This document shows positions 23,644-34,993 of a DNA stretch of 64,000 bases, piece by piece (positions within the stretch are counted from its first letter, which is position 1; each line of letters starts with the position of its first letter). The notes under the pieces were generated by a model. That model was not told the origin of the DNA. It did no database searches and saw nothing but the letters and a program-made list of their open reading frames with translations. The position numbers and the translations under genes are program-made. Source of the DNA: Capsicum annuum (taxonomy: Eukaryota; Streptophyta; Magnoliopsida; Solanales; Solanaceae); contig NC_061120.1 of the NCBI RefSeq assembly GCF_002878395.1, forward strand, positions 116,672,705 to 116,736,704, given 5' to 3'.

Positions 23644-24047
23644 ATCATGTTAAAGCTCTTTTTATAACTAATCTTTCTTTATTATATGTTATAGATAATT
23701 GAGTATGTTCTATATTATATGGTTTTACTTGTTCTAACCATTTTATTCCTAATATTATATTTGTTTTTTGCATTTCTTTCTTTATTTCAAATTCTATTTT
23801 TATTTTCCTAACTCCTATTATTATCTCTTTTTTCTATCGTATCCTTAATATTTATAAGACTCCTTGGTAGATCTGGGCATATATTACTATTAGACTTTAT
23901 TTCTTCACTTCTTACTAGATATTTTGCTATATAATTTTCTTCTTATCTTGTGTTTAAGAGTATTAAATATTCTTTTTCATTTATTGTTTTCGTTATGTAA
24001 TATTGATATAAATTAACTGTTGAAGTTGTTTCATAACTTGTTCTTTT
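23644..24047 (-). pseudogene. Second retropepsin-like segment, C-terminal to the movement protein
   Basis: Two frames separated by a frameshift. The first holds EYLILLNTR followed by a stop and EENYIAKYLV (about 23970-23905). The second holds KTNIILGIKWLEQVKPYNIE (about 23765-23705) and ends at the stop overlapping the protease ATG. The spacing of LLNTR and ILGIKWL, with a strand-rich stretch after it, follows the retropepsin plan (LLDTG and ILGxxWL). It lies at the C-terminal end of the movement-protein ORF or between it and pol. This is my own pattern reading; a profile search has not been done. Confidence 0.4.
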
Positions 24048-25229
24048 TTATGAGCTTGATGATTCTGTTTTTTCATGAGCTATTCTTTTTGTTGTGCTTA
24101 TTCTATCGTTTATTATTTCTAAATCTTCTTTTATATCTATGTCTTTATAACTATAATCATTATTATCAATTGTTTTTACAAATTGTTCGCAAGGACTTTC
24201 TATTTTTATTTTATTAATTTTATTTTTTCCCATTATTTTATGTTTTGTTGCTAATACGTATAGATTTTTACATCTTGTTGTAACTATTTTACTTCCTGGG
24301 ATTATTTTTATTCCTGATATTTTCCAATATAACACTAATGATTTATTTGTTATTGCTACTGAATAATTTGCACTTATTATAAATTTAAATTTTTGGTATA
24401 TTAAATTTCGTTTTATTATATTTATTATACTTTTTTTCTATAGGTTTTATAATTCTATCATCTGCTAAATATAATTCTATTGGTATATCTATTCCATCTC
24501 TAAAACATGATTTTATTAATATCTCTGTTTCTCCAAGGTGTACATATTTTATTGGGTCTTTACTTTTTATATCGTTTATTTCTTTATTAATTATTCTTTT
24601 TGTTACTAGTGGTATACTAGATCTTCCTTTTGCATATCTACAGTCTATTACATGTTCCTTTTGGCTTACTACGTAGTATTCTTCCTTTTTTCTACTAAAT
24701 AAAAAATATATTTAGTAGAAAAAAGGAAGAATACTACGTAGTANNNNNNNNNNNNNNNNNNNNNNNNNNNNNNNNNNNNNNNNNNNNNNNNNNNNNNNNN
24801 NNNNNNNNNNNNNNNNNNNNNNNNNNNNNNNNNNNNNNNNNNNTTAATATCTCTGTTTCTCCAAGGTGTACATATTTTATTGGGTCTTTACTTTTTATAT
24901 CGTTTATTTCTTTATTAATTATTCTTTTTGTTACTAGTGGTATACTAGATCTTCCTTTTGCATATCTACAGTCTATTACATGTTCCTTTTGGCTTACTAC
25001 GTAGTATTCTTCCTTTTTTCTACTAAATATATTTTTTATTGTTGGTATTTTAAATATATTTTTACACTTAAGTCTAGCTCTTTCCTTTAATTTCGTAAAA
25101 TATATGATTATCAAATATTATTTTTTGATCTGTTCCTTCTTCATTTAAATATGCTTCCTTTGTTATTATTTTTATATCTTCTTCAGTTATTTGGTTCATT
25201 TTTATATCTTCTTCAGTCATTTGATTCAT
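24048..25229 (-). pseudogene. EPRV 30K-type movement protein, broken, spanning an assembly gap
   Basis: Would let the virus move through plasmodesmata. It starts at the ATG at 25229 (MNQMTEEDIK), overlapping the coat-protein end. The core includes SRKKEEYYVVSQKEHVIDC, then VTKRIINKEINDIK, then KYVHLGETEIL and IKSCFRDGIDIPIEL with ADDRI, the conserved 30K-family strand and Asp. The C-terminal part, 24335-24048, contains VTTRCKNLYVLATK. Frameshifts and stops occur near 25080 and 24420. Positions 24516-25037 contain a duplicated 185-base segment, a fold-back and 100 Ns, so the true gene is shorter than the coordinates suggest. Confidence 0.65.
24744..24843. other. 100-base assembly gap (Ns)
   Basis: Exactly 100 Ns, a conventional placeholder of unknown length. 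Sequence on both sides is the same 185 bases (24516-24700 equals 24844-25028), and 24701-24743 is the reverse complement of 24995-25037. The flanking contigs therefore overlap, and the left one ends in a fold-back. Confidence 0.95.
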
Positions 25230-25803
25230 CTACTTCACTGTCTATTTCATTACCTTTTTCATTCTCCGAAATTTCATATTACTATCTTCACTTTCTAAAT
25301 CATAATCTATATAATCTATCTGTATATATTCTGTGTTTTCTATTTTTATTTCTGATATTTGTTTCTTTTTTGGGTTTTTGGGTAATTTACAATCTTTAGC
25401 TAAATGTCCTAGTTTTCCACAATTATAACAAGTACATTCATTTATAGATTTTTTTTTTCTATATAGTCTTTTATGTTTATAATTTTTTACGTAATATCTT
25501 TTTCTTGGTTTCTTATACTTATATTTTGATTTCTTTTATTTCTTATGTCTTTTACTTTTCTTATAATATCTTTCTTCACATCCAAATTGAGGTGCTATTT
25601 TATCTTTGCAACATGCTAAATTTCTTATTAATGTTTTTTTCATTTTTATTTCTTTTCAATATTTTTCACATAGATTTCTATACCATTGTTGTAAAAATTT
25701 TATTCTTGCTCCTAGGGTATCTACTGTTTTTGCTTCATCCCAACTCTTTATTATTTTTGAACTAAATGGTTCAGGTAATTTACTAAAATATAATCTTCTT
25801 ATC
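25230..25803 (-). pseudogene. EPRV coat-protein C-terminus, duplicate copy B, intact CCHC finger
   Basis: Partial coat protein beginning abruptly at about 25803 with KLPEPFSSK, joined directly to the truncated movement-protein piece to its right. It includes WDEAKTVDTLGARIKFLQQW, a Lys-rich basic stretch, and the zinc knuckle CYNCGKLGHLAKDC at about 25437-25396. The acidic tail continues to the movement-protein start. It corresponds to about 26135-26720 of copy A. The intact finger suggests this copy continues the functional reading into the movement protein at 25229. Confidence 0.65.
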
Positions 25804-25809
25804 GTTTAT

Positions 25810-26133
25810 TTATTTATTAATTATTCTTTTTGTTACTAGTGGTATACTAGCTCGGCCTTTTGCATATCTACAGTCTATTACATGTTCCTTTTGGCTTACT
25901 ACGTAGTATTCTTCCTTTTTTCTACTAAATATATCTTTTATTGTTGGTATTTTAAATATTTTTTCTACACTTAAGTCTAACTCTTTTCCTTTTATTTCGT
26001 CAAATGTATTACTGTCAAATATTATTTTTTGATCTGTTCCATATTCATTTAAATATTCTCCCTTTGTTATTATTTTTATATCTTCTTCAGTTATTTGGTT
26101 CATTTTTATATCTTCTTTAGTCATTTGATTCAT
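25810..26133 (-). pseudogene. EPRV movement-protein N-terminus, duplicate copy A, truncated
   Basis: Open for 107 codons from MNQMTKEDIK, matching the first hundred or so codons of the movement protein at 25229. It carries the same YYVVSQKEHVIDCRYAKGR block and stops after KRIINK, where it is fused to the coat-protein duplicate. It is a by-product of the 0.9 kb tandem duplication and cannot encode a complete protein. Confidence 0.7.
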
Positions 26134-26134
26134 C

Positions 26135-28010
26135 TAATTCACTATCTATTTTATTATCTGTTTCATTCTCCGAAATTTCATATATACTATCTTCACTTTC
26201 TAACTCATAATCTATATAATCTATCTGCATATATTCTGTATTTTCTATTTTTATTTCTGATATTTATTTATTTTTTGAGTTTTTTGGTAATTTACAATCT
26301 CTTGCTAAATGTCCTAGTTTTCCATAATTATAACAAGTACATTCTTTTATAAATTTCTTTTTTCTATATGGTCTTTTATGTTTATAATTTTTTACATAAT
26401 ATCTTTTTTCTTGGTTTATTATATTTATATTTTGAATTTTTGTATTTCCTATATTTCTTATGTCTTTTTCTTTTCTTATAATATATTTCTACACATCCAA
26501 ATTGAGGTGATATTTTATCTTTGCAGCATGCTAAATTTCTTATTAATGTTTTTTCCATTTTTATTTCTTCTCTATATTTTTCATATACATTTCTATACCA
26601 TTGTTGTAAAAATTTTATTCTTTCTCCTAGGGTATCTACTATTTTTATTTCATCCCAACTCTTTATTTTTTTTTGAACTAAATGCTTCAGGTAATTTACT
26701 AAAACATAATCTTCTTATTTCTTTATTTTCTTCTATATTATATGTTCCTTTATAATAATTTTCTTTAAATGCGCACGTATTCTCATTTATATAACACATA
26801 TTACATATTGCTAGTTTTAACATTAAATTTCTATTTATATCTTTTTCTTCATTTTGCTTTTCTTCTTCTATTGTCATATTGCTAAATTCATCTCTTATAG
26901 CTATTTCATATCTTTTTAATATTTCTGTTGATAGTATTTTAGTAGTTGTTGATGTTCCTTCTATTTATTATCAGATCTTAGTACTTTTTTACTTGCTTCG
27001 GCTAGGTTTAAAAATCATAATTTTACTATTCTTATTAATGTCTTTTCTATATATTCTGGTGTGTTTGTTGTATCTATTTTATTATCTAATAATTTTTTTG
27101 ACATATATCCTACCCATAGTTGTATTATTTTAGTTGTGTCTATTACACAGTCTAAATCTAGTAAGTTGTAATTAATTATTTGTTTTGGCGTCCATTTATT
27201 ATATTCATCCTTTGAATTATATCTTTTAAACTAACTTTTGTAAATATATGTTGGTTTTCTTATTTCTAATGTACTAGATATTATATTTTTATCTAGAGTG
27301 TTTACTTCTGTATTTATTCGTTCTAGATCTTCTTTATTAATTACTTCTTATTTTTCATGAATTTCTAGTTTTCCTTTGTCTTCTAGAATTTCTATATATG
27401 TTTTACTATCTTTCAAATCATAATTATCTGTTTCTTCAGCATCTATTGTATTTATTTCTAATTCACTGGTTTCTGGTTCTTTATTTTTTATTTCTAATTT
27501 TTCTTTAAATTGATTTATCTCGTTTAATAATTTTTCTTCGTTATCTTTTTCTTCTTTTTCTTTTTGTCTCTTTTCATATAAATCTTTTAGCATTTGTAGT
27601 TCTTTTTCGAATTCAACAATCCTACTTTTTTTAGTTTCTTCTATTTTTCGTATTTCTTCTGTTGTTTGTTGTTTTATATTATCTATTTTTTTCTATCTAT
27701 CTCTTCATTTTCTCTTTCTATTCTTACCATGGCTTCCAACTTATCTTCTAATTTTAATTCTTCTTTTTTCTAACATTAAATATAAATGTTCACCTATTTT
27801 CTTATATCTTCTTCCTAAATTAGAGAATACTAATTTTATTTTAATCCTTCGTGATTTTCATATGTTTTTTCATCTATTATAAATTCTTCTTTGTTAATTT
27901 TATTTAAATGTATATAGGCTATGTTGATATATATATTCCAGACTATCTATTGTTGATTCTAAATTTGATATTTCTTCTTTTTGAGCATTTATTGAATTTT
28001 TACTAACTCC
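26135..28010 (-). pseudogene. EPRV ORF1 coat protein (coiled coil, capsid core, finger copy A), broken
   Basis: From the truncated left-hand junction at about 28010, the frame passes a Glu/Lys-rich coiled coil (27680-27350, with an open piece at 27593-27348). It then has a capsid core (about 27340-26650, including NYNLLDLDCVIDTTKIIQLW) and a basic region. The nucleic-acid-binding knuckle at about 26343-26302 reads CYNYGKLGHLARDC, so the second Cys has become Tyr. An acidic C-terminus follows. There are many stops and frame changes, and the N-terminus is at the other end of the provirus (19418). Identification rests on the knuckle, the coiled coil and the position before the movement protein. 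Confidence 0.65.
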
Positions 28011-28030
28011 GAAAATTATGTTATACATTG

Positions 28031-29900
28031 ATAATGTATTGAAATCAAGGAAATATCCTAGCGAGTCATTACAGATCGCGACTGAACCATCACAAACACA
28101 AAGGGTTTGGGTTAACAACCCATATAGATACGGAAGGTTGAATTTGAATGTAAGGAAAACTTTAATGTTAGGTCTATATTGACCCTCTCGAATGCAAAAG
28201 GTTGACTATATTTGCGAGGTAATATTCATCCAAAGAGTGAAATTTCCCCATTTTAGTGATTTTCCTTATTTTCATATTTGAGACCTTGACTAATGGCAAT
28301 TTAGAAGGAGATTTTTGTCAAAGTTATATGGGTAAGTTTAAAATTCATATTTTTAGCATTTCCCATTGATTTTATCTTTAAAATACTTCAAATCTCTGAT
28401 TTCAAGCTTGGATTTTGGAGTTTTCACCCGATAAAATATAAAATTAGTTTTTTTTGAGTTTTACTATCTAATTTCAGCTCATTTTAGTTAGGTTTTTAGA
28501 TTTAGACTTCTCTTGATATGGGGAGCATGATTCTTAAATAAAATTCTAGATCATCCCACTTTGATTTTGAGCTAATTTTCAAACTATTTTTAGACCTAGA
28601 ATAAAGTTATCCTATATGGATATAGTTTGACTCTTTTTGACATATAGATTATGATTTTGATAGATATAGTCTATTTCAAGCCCGTTCATGAATGAAAGGC
28701 TCCACACTAAAGGGTCTAAGCTTGGATTTCTTCTTTTAGAGGTAAGTTATGACTTTTCTTCAGACTAGTTCATCTAAAGCATTCTATGGATTAGGAAATT
28801 ATCATTGGAATTGTATCTTGACTCTATTTTTCTTATTATCTTTTTGCTCGTACAGAGGATTATATGAATATTATTGTTACTTAAGAGAATATATTTATTG
28901 TGATGCCTATGTGGAGGATTTATTTGATGTTATCGGTGTTATTTGTGTATTAATTATTATTATTATTATTGTTTGTGATGCTCATCTGCAGACTTGAATA
29001 GGTATTATGGACCTTAATTGAGCATTATTGTCCTCCATGGTTACAGTAATGTCTAAGAGAGGGACCTAAAATTAGATTAGTAATATCTTATATGATTATT
29101 TATTCCAGTGGTGCCATGTGATGGCTTATGTTATGAATTATTGACATATTTAGTTGATTTGAAGCTCATTTATACCTATATTATGGGTATTAATCCTTAT
29201 TTCATCCATACATATTCATGAGATTGGTACTACTAAGAAACACTTATTTTGAAAGAAAATAAAACACTTAAAAAAACCATTGATCTAGGAATATGCCAAA
29301 AAGATGATTGAGATTGTGAAAGTATATGTGTTGTGAACCCCTTGCCCTTCCCTTCACCCTCATAGGTCCTGTCCTAGGTGATTTAGCTCAAAAGGTGTAT
29401 AAGAGATCCATATTATGGCTTAGATAATCATATTCCATACTTATATTCCACCATAATTCAATTACATTGCATTATTTGTACTTTCATTTACGTGTTTGTT
29501 ACCGTGTATTTAGCTTTTCCTATATATTTGTGTGTAGTTATTTGATATAGACATAATAGTTATAGAATTGTTAGGAGATATGGTGTAAGCTATCATTTGG
29601 AAATTTTATAAAGAGTGGAAGTGTGTTCATAGTATTATTTACTTATTTAGTTTTCTACTTTACTCAATTAGCCTATGCTGCCTACTGGGTACAAGTGGAC
29701 TTCACTCCTGCTTTTGTTCCATTTTGGTGTAGACCTCAAAACTAGTGCAACCCATGGTGGCTGATTTGTGTTGTGAGAGACTAAATTTGTTCTAAAAGTT
29801 TTGCATATATTTCATCCCTTTCCTATTTCAATTTTCTATTCTATTGTGAATTTTTTTCTTACATACCAAGGTCGGGTCGGGGTAAGTTCCATCATGACCT
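28031..29900 (+). repeat. LTR-like sequence, decayed
   Basis: No gene. It begins next to the EPRV with a GCGAGTC/TCGCGACTG cluster (about 28055-28085) resembling the short-repeat cassettes of other LTRs here. It then carries an AT-rich body and, near 29660-29710, GCCTATGCTGCCTACTGGGTACAAGTGG, a run (given here over 29661-29688) familiar from the 3' part of solanaceous Ty3 LTRs. The ATT microsatellite at about 28955-28972 lies inside. Ends not determined. The open frame at 28749-28997 has no recognisable domain. Confidence 0.35.
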
Positions 29901-29934
29901 AAACTTTTGTGTCATGATAGATGACATAGATGAG

Positions 29935-30655
29935 CTAAACGTATAATTAATGACATATATAAGCCATTTTTAATAGTTCGATGATATATTTGAGCATTTT
30001 CCCTAGTTAAAGTCAGATCTAAGACATACCATATATCACAACCTTTCTTAATTGGGGTAGCTGTTGATCAAGTGATGTGCATATACAGCCTAGTTAAACA
30101 AATTGAAGTAAAAAAATGTTAAGTTAATTGCTTTATGTTGTGCAGTGTCAGCTAAGGCTTTAGTTTTGCAATGGACTAAAATAAAGTGCAAAACAATTAG
30201 CTAAATTACGGGAAAAATCCACTAATGAATATGACATATTTCTTAATAATGATCATTACCTCTGAAATCTTATTAGAAAATGGTCCAATTATAATCTCCT
30301 CAAGCAGAGGGGTATTATCAATGAAAATGGATTTTGTTGTTCTGATAAATTCAATGAATTTGACATCAGGGACTCAACAGTGAAGTAAGGGTGGTTGGGT
30401 TAGGGAAATGGGCAGCAACAGGTCGGGTTGTATTATTTTTAATAGGGTAGATTTTACGGGGTTAAATTTGGTGATATGGATCTCTAATAAGATGCCACAT
30501 GACAAAAATGATTTTGCAAAACCAACAATAAAAATAATAACATAAATGAGTCAATTTTTGTAACGACGATGATATAAACAAGTCAAACTAATAACGTATA
30601 GCATAGATGATCTATTTTGAGTAGTTTGATGTTATATGAGCCTTTTCCCTAAGAT
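29935..30655. repeat. Dispersed-repeat copies flanking a 0.5 kb segment
   Basis: About 29937-30008 and 30536-30651 share a block with GACATATATAAGCC or GACATAAATGAGTC, then TAGTTCGATGATATATTTGAGC or TAGTTTGATGTTATATGAGC, ending TTTTCCCT, in direct orientation. Either this is a small non-autonomous element with direct ends, or two copies of a dispersed repeat. The sequence between shows no gene. Confidence 0.35.
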
Positions 30656-30659
30656 AATA

Positions 30660-31314
30660 GATTATGACAATGTAATTACATGATTGGACCAAATGCTAGA
30701 ATATTGGGACCGAATGACTTGCTTAAATTTATTTTGTAAAACTAAAGATACTATTTTATGATAATATTTGTGATAAAATGTATTGATATTTCTTAATATA
30801 AATCTTCTTTTAATTGATTATGATGTACATGTTAATTAGTAAATAACATTCAAAATTAAATATTTCCCATAAAAATATCATAAGAATAATTATATTTTCA
30901 CCAAATTTTGGGAGTTTCGACTTTCGATATATTTTATGTAAAATTATATCTCAGATGTTGTCACTTTCAGAATATAAATTGAAGTTGTTTAATTAATATC
31001 AAGTTACAGGGTCAAATCACCAATAATCAACCCCCGCCAATTTATAACAATGGTTGTTAAGAAAACCCAAGAACATAATTGAGGTACACTTTGTTACGAG
31101 AGTTTCTGAAACCACTGTGATGATAAATTGAGTGTTTCTAATAGCCACATTATGTTAAAATACTTTAGGCTTTTTTGGAATGTTATGCTCATTGTTGTTG
31201 TGAATTCCTGATTATAATTATTTTAGTAGCTGTGTGAGAGATAATGTTAATTTTTTTTAAAAAATATAAATCTCATTAAATCAATATAAATAGGAGTAAT
31301 GGGTTTTTGAAACT
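30660..31314. other. AT-rich sequence, nothing recognised
   Basis: No open frame of note, no repeat ends and no RNA gene seen on either strand. Confidence 0.4.
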
Positions 31315-32006
31315 ATCACGATCCAAGACTAAGATCTAAACGTAACAGGCATCTGGAACCAATCAAGTCCTGAGAGAATCTCCAACAATTCATTATGAGC
31401 ATTCTATTAAAGTTTGTAGAAGAAAATGCTGATATGAGAACTTATATCAAATTGTCTGAAAATAATTAAAACATTTTTATAAATCTCCAAACAATAGGGA
31501 AATATGAAACTCCTATCCAACATTAACATCAGTCTACGAAGCCTCTAAATAATAGAGAAATTGTTTAAGTTGAGAGAAGGCCCCAACAATACCATAAACT
31601 AAAATACTAGGAAGTCTGAATAAAGTATGCTTTCCAATTAATGGAGGGATCACTAAAGCTAAAGTTCTCCCAAAATATTCTAATGCTGCACAGAATCATG
31701 AAAATGTATATCCAAACCTATATTATGAAATGACGTAGCATCCAGGAAATAGTCAATGTGTGGAATGTATTGATGTCCAGAACAAGTAAAGTGATAAAAT
31801 ATGCTTCGTGTAAAAATTACCATGAATATAAAACTGAAACATAAAAGGGAAAATATATATAGTAACTCCAAAGTTGAAACATAGACCTTCTGTTCCTTCA
31901 TTCTAAACTAGATGGTATTACAATCTTTTGGTTAAACATCACGAGCTATAGGTCCCTAATAAATGTTTGACAGCTAAATCTCAATCCACATTTTTCACAT
32001 GGACAC
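31315..32006 (-). repeat. Minus-strand LTR-like fragment
   Basis: Starts near TATCACGATCCAAG, a decayed version of the TGTCACGATCC end found at 32007. It contains AGTCTACGAAGCCTCTAAAT near 31530 and GAAGGCCCCAACAA near 31575, which match in order the LTR-E blocks near 36800-36880. No coding sequence. Confidence 0.4.
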
Positions 32007-33300
32007 TGTCACGATCCAAATCGGGGCTTGGCTGTGATGGGTATCTCAAGTCCGTGAGGGACTGGAGATTACCCCCTTGCACCTAACCAACCAACACTAC
32101 ATCCCCAATATCAGATTAATTTCGAACATATAGCAAGATAACATAAGGATAACATTAAGGATATTTAAACCATGTCTATAGTTCGTTAATCAGAAGCTGG
32201 CCAAATAAACTACCAACAACAACCGAACCCACAGAAATCCAACAAAGCCTTCTAAACAAGGGACTAAAACTGAATACCAATAAAGTGTCGTGACATGTCC
32301 CCGACTATAACAAAAACAAGTCTGTAGAATCTGAGATATAAGAAACTAAAACATGAAATGTAGAATTTCGGCGTATGAAAAATCACCACTTCAATGTCAA
32401 CTCATAAACTAACCCCAAATCTGAATCACTGTGCAGGAGAAGTAGAAGTATGACCAATTCCTGCATTGCATAGGGATACAATATCCGAAGACGGTTAGCG
32501 AGGATGAAAGCTAGCATGTAACTCAGGGATAAGGATAAAATAATTCCATGTTCAACAATTTCAAACTCATTCAGAATCCAATTCGCATAATCATAAGCAT
32601 ATATATATATATATATCACATCACGGTAGGGAATAAGGCTAAACGTGCACTTTAAAAACTCTAGCCTGAAATGTGTAGCTCAACCATCATATAATAGTAC
32701 ACACGGGCTAGATGGGCCTCAGCTCTTACCTACTATTCAGGCCCCAATGTGTGTGCCACACGAACCAGAGAAAGATCATATATACATACACGGGTGACTC
32801 AAACCCTCCAATCATATAGTAAGGTGGCTTAAGCACCCGATCATGAAATATGATATGGGGGAATCGAACCCTCCGATCATAATAATAACAATAAATTTAA
32901 CTCGAACCACCTAGTCACAAGCAAGGAGACTAACATGACCTGACTTGGGGCCTTTTCTTAGTGAGAGTCCTAAGTCTGACCAGGACCAGAGACCACTCCC
33001 GTTACCTAATCGAACCTCCAGCTGCCCATCCTTAGTTGGCTGAATTTTAAGCATATGAAAAGATTATGTAATAGCTCACGTGAAGATTCTAGGATAGGAT
33101 CACAACTTTGACCGACTGAAACGAGTCCAACAATCCCATAACAACCGTCTAATCATACCAAACCAAACTAATACCGAAATAAGAGTCATAAATCAGGCCA
33201 CAACCAAATAAGTTCCAAAATGTAATATGATTAATTCCAAAATAAAATATGACAGAACAATGAGAAATTATGTCCAATGATGTCATCTCTAATTGTAATG
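32007..33300 (-). repeat. Minus-strand LTR-like repeat, first of two related copies
   Basis: TGTCACGATCCAAATCGGGG at 32007 resembles TGTCATGACCCAAACCAGGG at the end of solo LTR E (36598). Blocks near 32520 (AGCATGTAACTCAGGGATAAG) and 32700-32740 (CGGGCTAGATGGGCCTCAGC) recur at about 33600 and 33770 in the next copy. The right border is approximate. No coding sequence. Confidence 0.45.
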
Positions 33301-34993
33301 CAAATATTAAGGTCGACACCTATACTGATCCTGCCTATTCCAACCCATAGCCGTACTACAAAGCCTCTAACCAAAAGAGTAAGAATATCTAATTACGACA
33401 TGCCCTAAACCATATCTAAAACGATTATCCAGAAATAAATCAAAATGTCTGAAATATCCATAACATGAAATAGAGCCTTCTGAAAAGATGGAAGCTTACC
33501 AATTCAATCATATAATCGTCCCCAAGTCAATCACTAAGTAGTAGGAGTTGAACATCCGATTCCTACATAGCTTAGGTATAGAGGTTAGTGAGTAATCACT
33601 AGCATGAACTCAGGATAAGGAGAAAATGATGTCATTTAAAACCACATAAAAACTATCCATATGTACACAACCATATATATATATAATAATGTCGGGAAAG
33701 GGAATTGGATTTAGTATGCCATTAAAACCATTACTTGGGTTATGTAGCTTTGCCATCCTAAACCACCATGGGCTATATGGGTATAGCTCCCCCTACTGAA
33801 AATGCCTCAGTGCGTGAAGTCGCATGACTAGGGAAGAAAACCTGGGATGACTAGTGCATCCTGCAAAATTTAGTGGACATCATGCACACGGTCACTTAGA
33901 CCAAACCTCACATTAACAAATATGAGTTTTTAGTTTAGTTCCCCCAGAACCACCACCTTCCACGGCTTTGATACACCTCCCTCCTTAAGCCTAAGTAAAA
34001 TAATTTTCCATTCAAACCATTATTCCATTATTATTAATAGAGGCTATTAGTAGTAGTGTCGTCATACCAATAGTAACTTGTCAATATTATCCTTGGCCAA
34101 TCCTTCAGGGATTCCATGCACCCCACATGATTTCCAGTTAACCAAAACCATTGCCACCAAGTCCTTTCCAATCTATTTAAAACCATTTAAACCATTCACA
34201 CCATTTAGGGTTCCATTACCAAGTTTAAACCATGCATAAGATCCATTGAAAAACTAATATTATAATGTAAACATTGTTAAAGGCATTTTGTCAAATACAT
34301 TGGGGGCATAATATTTTCAAAACCAAAGTCCATTACCAAAGAACCATTCCCATGCAACAAATTATCCAAAATCACCATTAATGCATATAAAAGCATAATT
34401 AAAACATGGGAAAACCATAACCAAACATTTATAACCGAAACCTCCAAAACATATTGGAAAATCCAAAATCATACAACATTCAAGTCATGAAAATATTTTA
34501 TAAAACCATGCCTTTCATTGGAACTAACAATAAGGGAGAGAACATTCCTTAATTAACAAAGTAGACAGAGAGAAACTACCAACAAGATCCCCAAATTAGT
34601 CCTCTTGTTGAAACCTTAGCTTTCTTTCCCAAAAGCTCTTGAGAGAATTATAGAGTATTTAGGAAGAGTTTCTAAGTGTTAATAAATAGAATAATAGGGT
34701 AAATAACCTCATAATAAGAACATAAGTCGTGGGACTTTATTAGGATAAGTGGGAAAATATCCAGATTGCCCTACTTAAGTTGCACAAAAATCCCAGCACA
34801 AGGATACGACTGACCCTTATGAGTCGTAACCCCCTTGTATGAGTGGTACCAACCACTCATACCCTTGGCCTCCCCCTTGAACCCAATATTGTCCAAGGTA
34901 CAACTCATCTAACTCAAGTCGTATACAAATATATAATCCGCAACATTCACCTATATCCTAGCACAGTCGAATCCTAAGTGGATTAAACATTGT
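33301..34993 (-). repeat. Minus-strand LTR-like repeat, second related copy
   Basis: Parallel to the copy at 32007-33300 and to the fragment at 5150-6560. It includes GGGCTATATGGGTATAGCTC near 33770 and a short cluster of ATGAGTCGTA/ATGAGTGGTA words at about 34805-34865, again a cassette upstream of the LTR start on the minus strand. It borders the 3' LTR of element B at 34994. Confidence 0.45.

Larger units (their letters stand above)
18373..28030 (-). mobile_element. Endogenous pararetrovirus, solendovirus/cavemovirus-like, rearranged
   Basis: A Caulimoviridae-type provirus, read high to low coordinates. The order is coiled-coil and coat protein with CCHC finger, 30K-type movement protein, protease, RT, RNase H, transactivator-like ORF, intergenic region with TATA and polyadenylation signals, then the start of the first ORF. 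There is no integrase and there are no LTRs, as expected for these DNA viruses, which integrate passively. The order is a circular permutation broken inside ORF1, and the total is close to one genome once the duplications are discounted. All ORFs carry stops and frameshifts. Gene order and AT-rich coding suggest the tobacco vein clearing virus/LycEPRV group; genus is inferred. Confidence 0.8.

Noticed and set aside
24667..24743. Perfect 34-bp inverted repeat, a possible hairpin or replication structure.
   Set aside because: It ends exactly at the N gap, and its right arm with spacer is the reverse complement of sequence on the other side of the gap, so it is a fold-back in the assembly.
26378..26755. 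Long + strand frame rich in Phe, Leu, Ile and Tyr, like a membrane protein (also 25151-25399, 25505-25765, 26095-26352, 26879-27133, 24020-24217).
   Set aside because: These are antisense readings of the AT-rich EPRV coat and movement protein genes on the minus strand, where recognisable motifs lie. The hydrophobic look follows from T-rich codons.
28749..28997. Possible small membrane protein gene on +.
   Set aside because: No conserved motif, no promoter or splice context, and it contains an ATT microsatellite inside LTR-like sequence.
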